Assembly (NCBI GenBank): GCA_016126025.1
Contig: JAEFDA010000086.1
Location: 1 to 21,598, forward strand
DNA: 21,598 nt
From: Nitrososphaerota archaeon
GTDB lineage: Archaea; Thermoproteota; Nitrososphaeria; Nitrososphaerales; Nitrosopumilaceae
Direction of reading: 5' to 3'
A model generated the notes under the pieces. The model did no database searches. It was not told where the DNA came from and saw only the letters and a list, made by a program, of their open reading frames with translations. The position numbers were made by a program, and so were the translations under genes. Below, one piece after another: positions 21,493-21,598 of this stretch. Each line of letters begins with the position of its first letter. Position 1 is the first letter of the stretch.

Positions 21493-21598
21493 CTATCCCT
21501 CCTCTTCAGGAACGCTCGCCTTGTTGCCCCGGGCCACCTTGGCTATGCCGTGCCGGGCCTCTATTATGGGCAGCCCCACTATGAAGAAGGTGGCGGCG
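21493..21598 (-). CDS. 3' end of a probable membrane protein, cut by the window edge
   Basis: Thirty-four codons before a TAG stop, read from the window edge. The translation begins with a hydrophobic piece, AATFFIVGLPIIEA, then basic RHGIAKVARGNK and acidic VPEEEG. This fits a last transmembrane helix followed by a short charged tail. I do not recognise the family. The GC use at third codon positions matches the neighbours, which supports real coding sequence. Confidence 0.55.
   Translation of the reverse strand, partial: AATFFIVGLPIIEARHGIAKVARGNKASVPEEEG

Noticed and set aside
1..21598. CRISPR arrays, insertion sequences, phage genes or replication origin
   Set aside because: No regularly spaced repeats, transposase or integrase motifs, terminal inverted repeats, or Orc1/Cdc6-linked repeats were seen. 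The only sizeable repeats are within PEFG and AGWW coding regions.

Overview
The window looks like part of a thaumarchaeal (ammonia-oxidising, group I.1a) chromosome of the GC-rich Cenarchaeum kind. The supporting signs are: an unsplit RNA polymerase subunit A (A' and A'' in one chain) beside an unsplit subunit B; archaeal rpoH, L30e, NusA-like, S12 and S7 proteins; secreted proteins ending in PEFG, a transmembrane helix and an Arg cluster, a sorting signal known from Thaumarchaeota; a secreted protein with AGWW repeats; and a tRNA with archaeal bulge-helix-bulge introns. Most transcription units have an AT-rich box about 27 bases before a start codon, which points to leaderless mRNAs. I used this spacing to choose several starts. 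The species name is an inference from these traits.

Region 1 (1-5448) is metabolic. A minus-strand pair encodes malate dehydrogenase and LarB. About 600 bases away, a plus-strand operon encodes LarC, LarE and a cysteine desulfurase. LarB, LarE and LarC together make the nickel-pincer nucleotide (NPN) cofactor of the LarA racemase family. No LarA is present here, so the enzyme that uses the cofactor is unknown. LarE overlaps the cysteine desulfurase by four bases, which suggests a dedicated sulfur supply.

Region 2 (5426-8107, minus) holds three consecutive PEFG-CTERM surface proteins, each with its own promoter.

Region 3 (8143-15551, minus) is the rpoH-rpoB-rpoA operon. It is followed on the plus strand by a possible small RNA locus, a fourth PEFG-CTERM protein (15905-16714) and tRNA-Gln(CUG) (16831-16932). 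The tRNA gene carries two short introns, one in the D-loop and one in the anticodon loop.

Region 4 (16945-18815, minus) encodes L30e, NusA-like, S12 and S7. This block usually follows rpoA in archaea; here it lies on the other side of rpoH.

Region 5 (18934-21598) has a geranylgeranyl-reductase-like flavoprotein divergent from a secreted DsbA-like protein with two AGWW repeats. A perfect 16-base palindrome separates their promoters. The window ends in the 3' part of a minus-strand gene followed by a possible tiny Cys-rich ORF.
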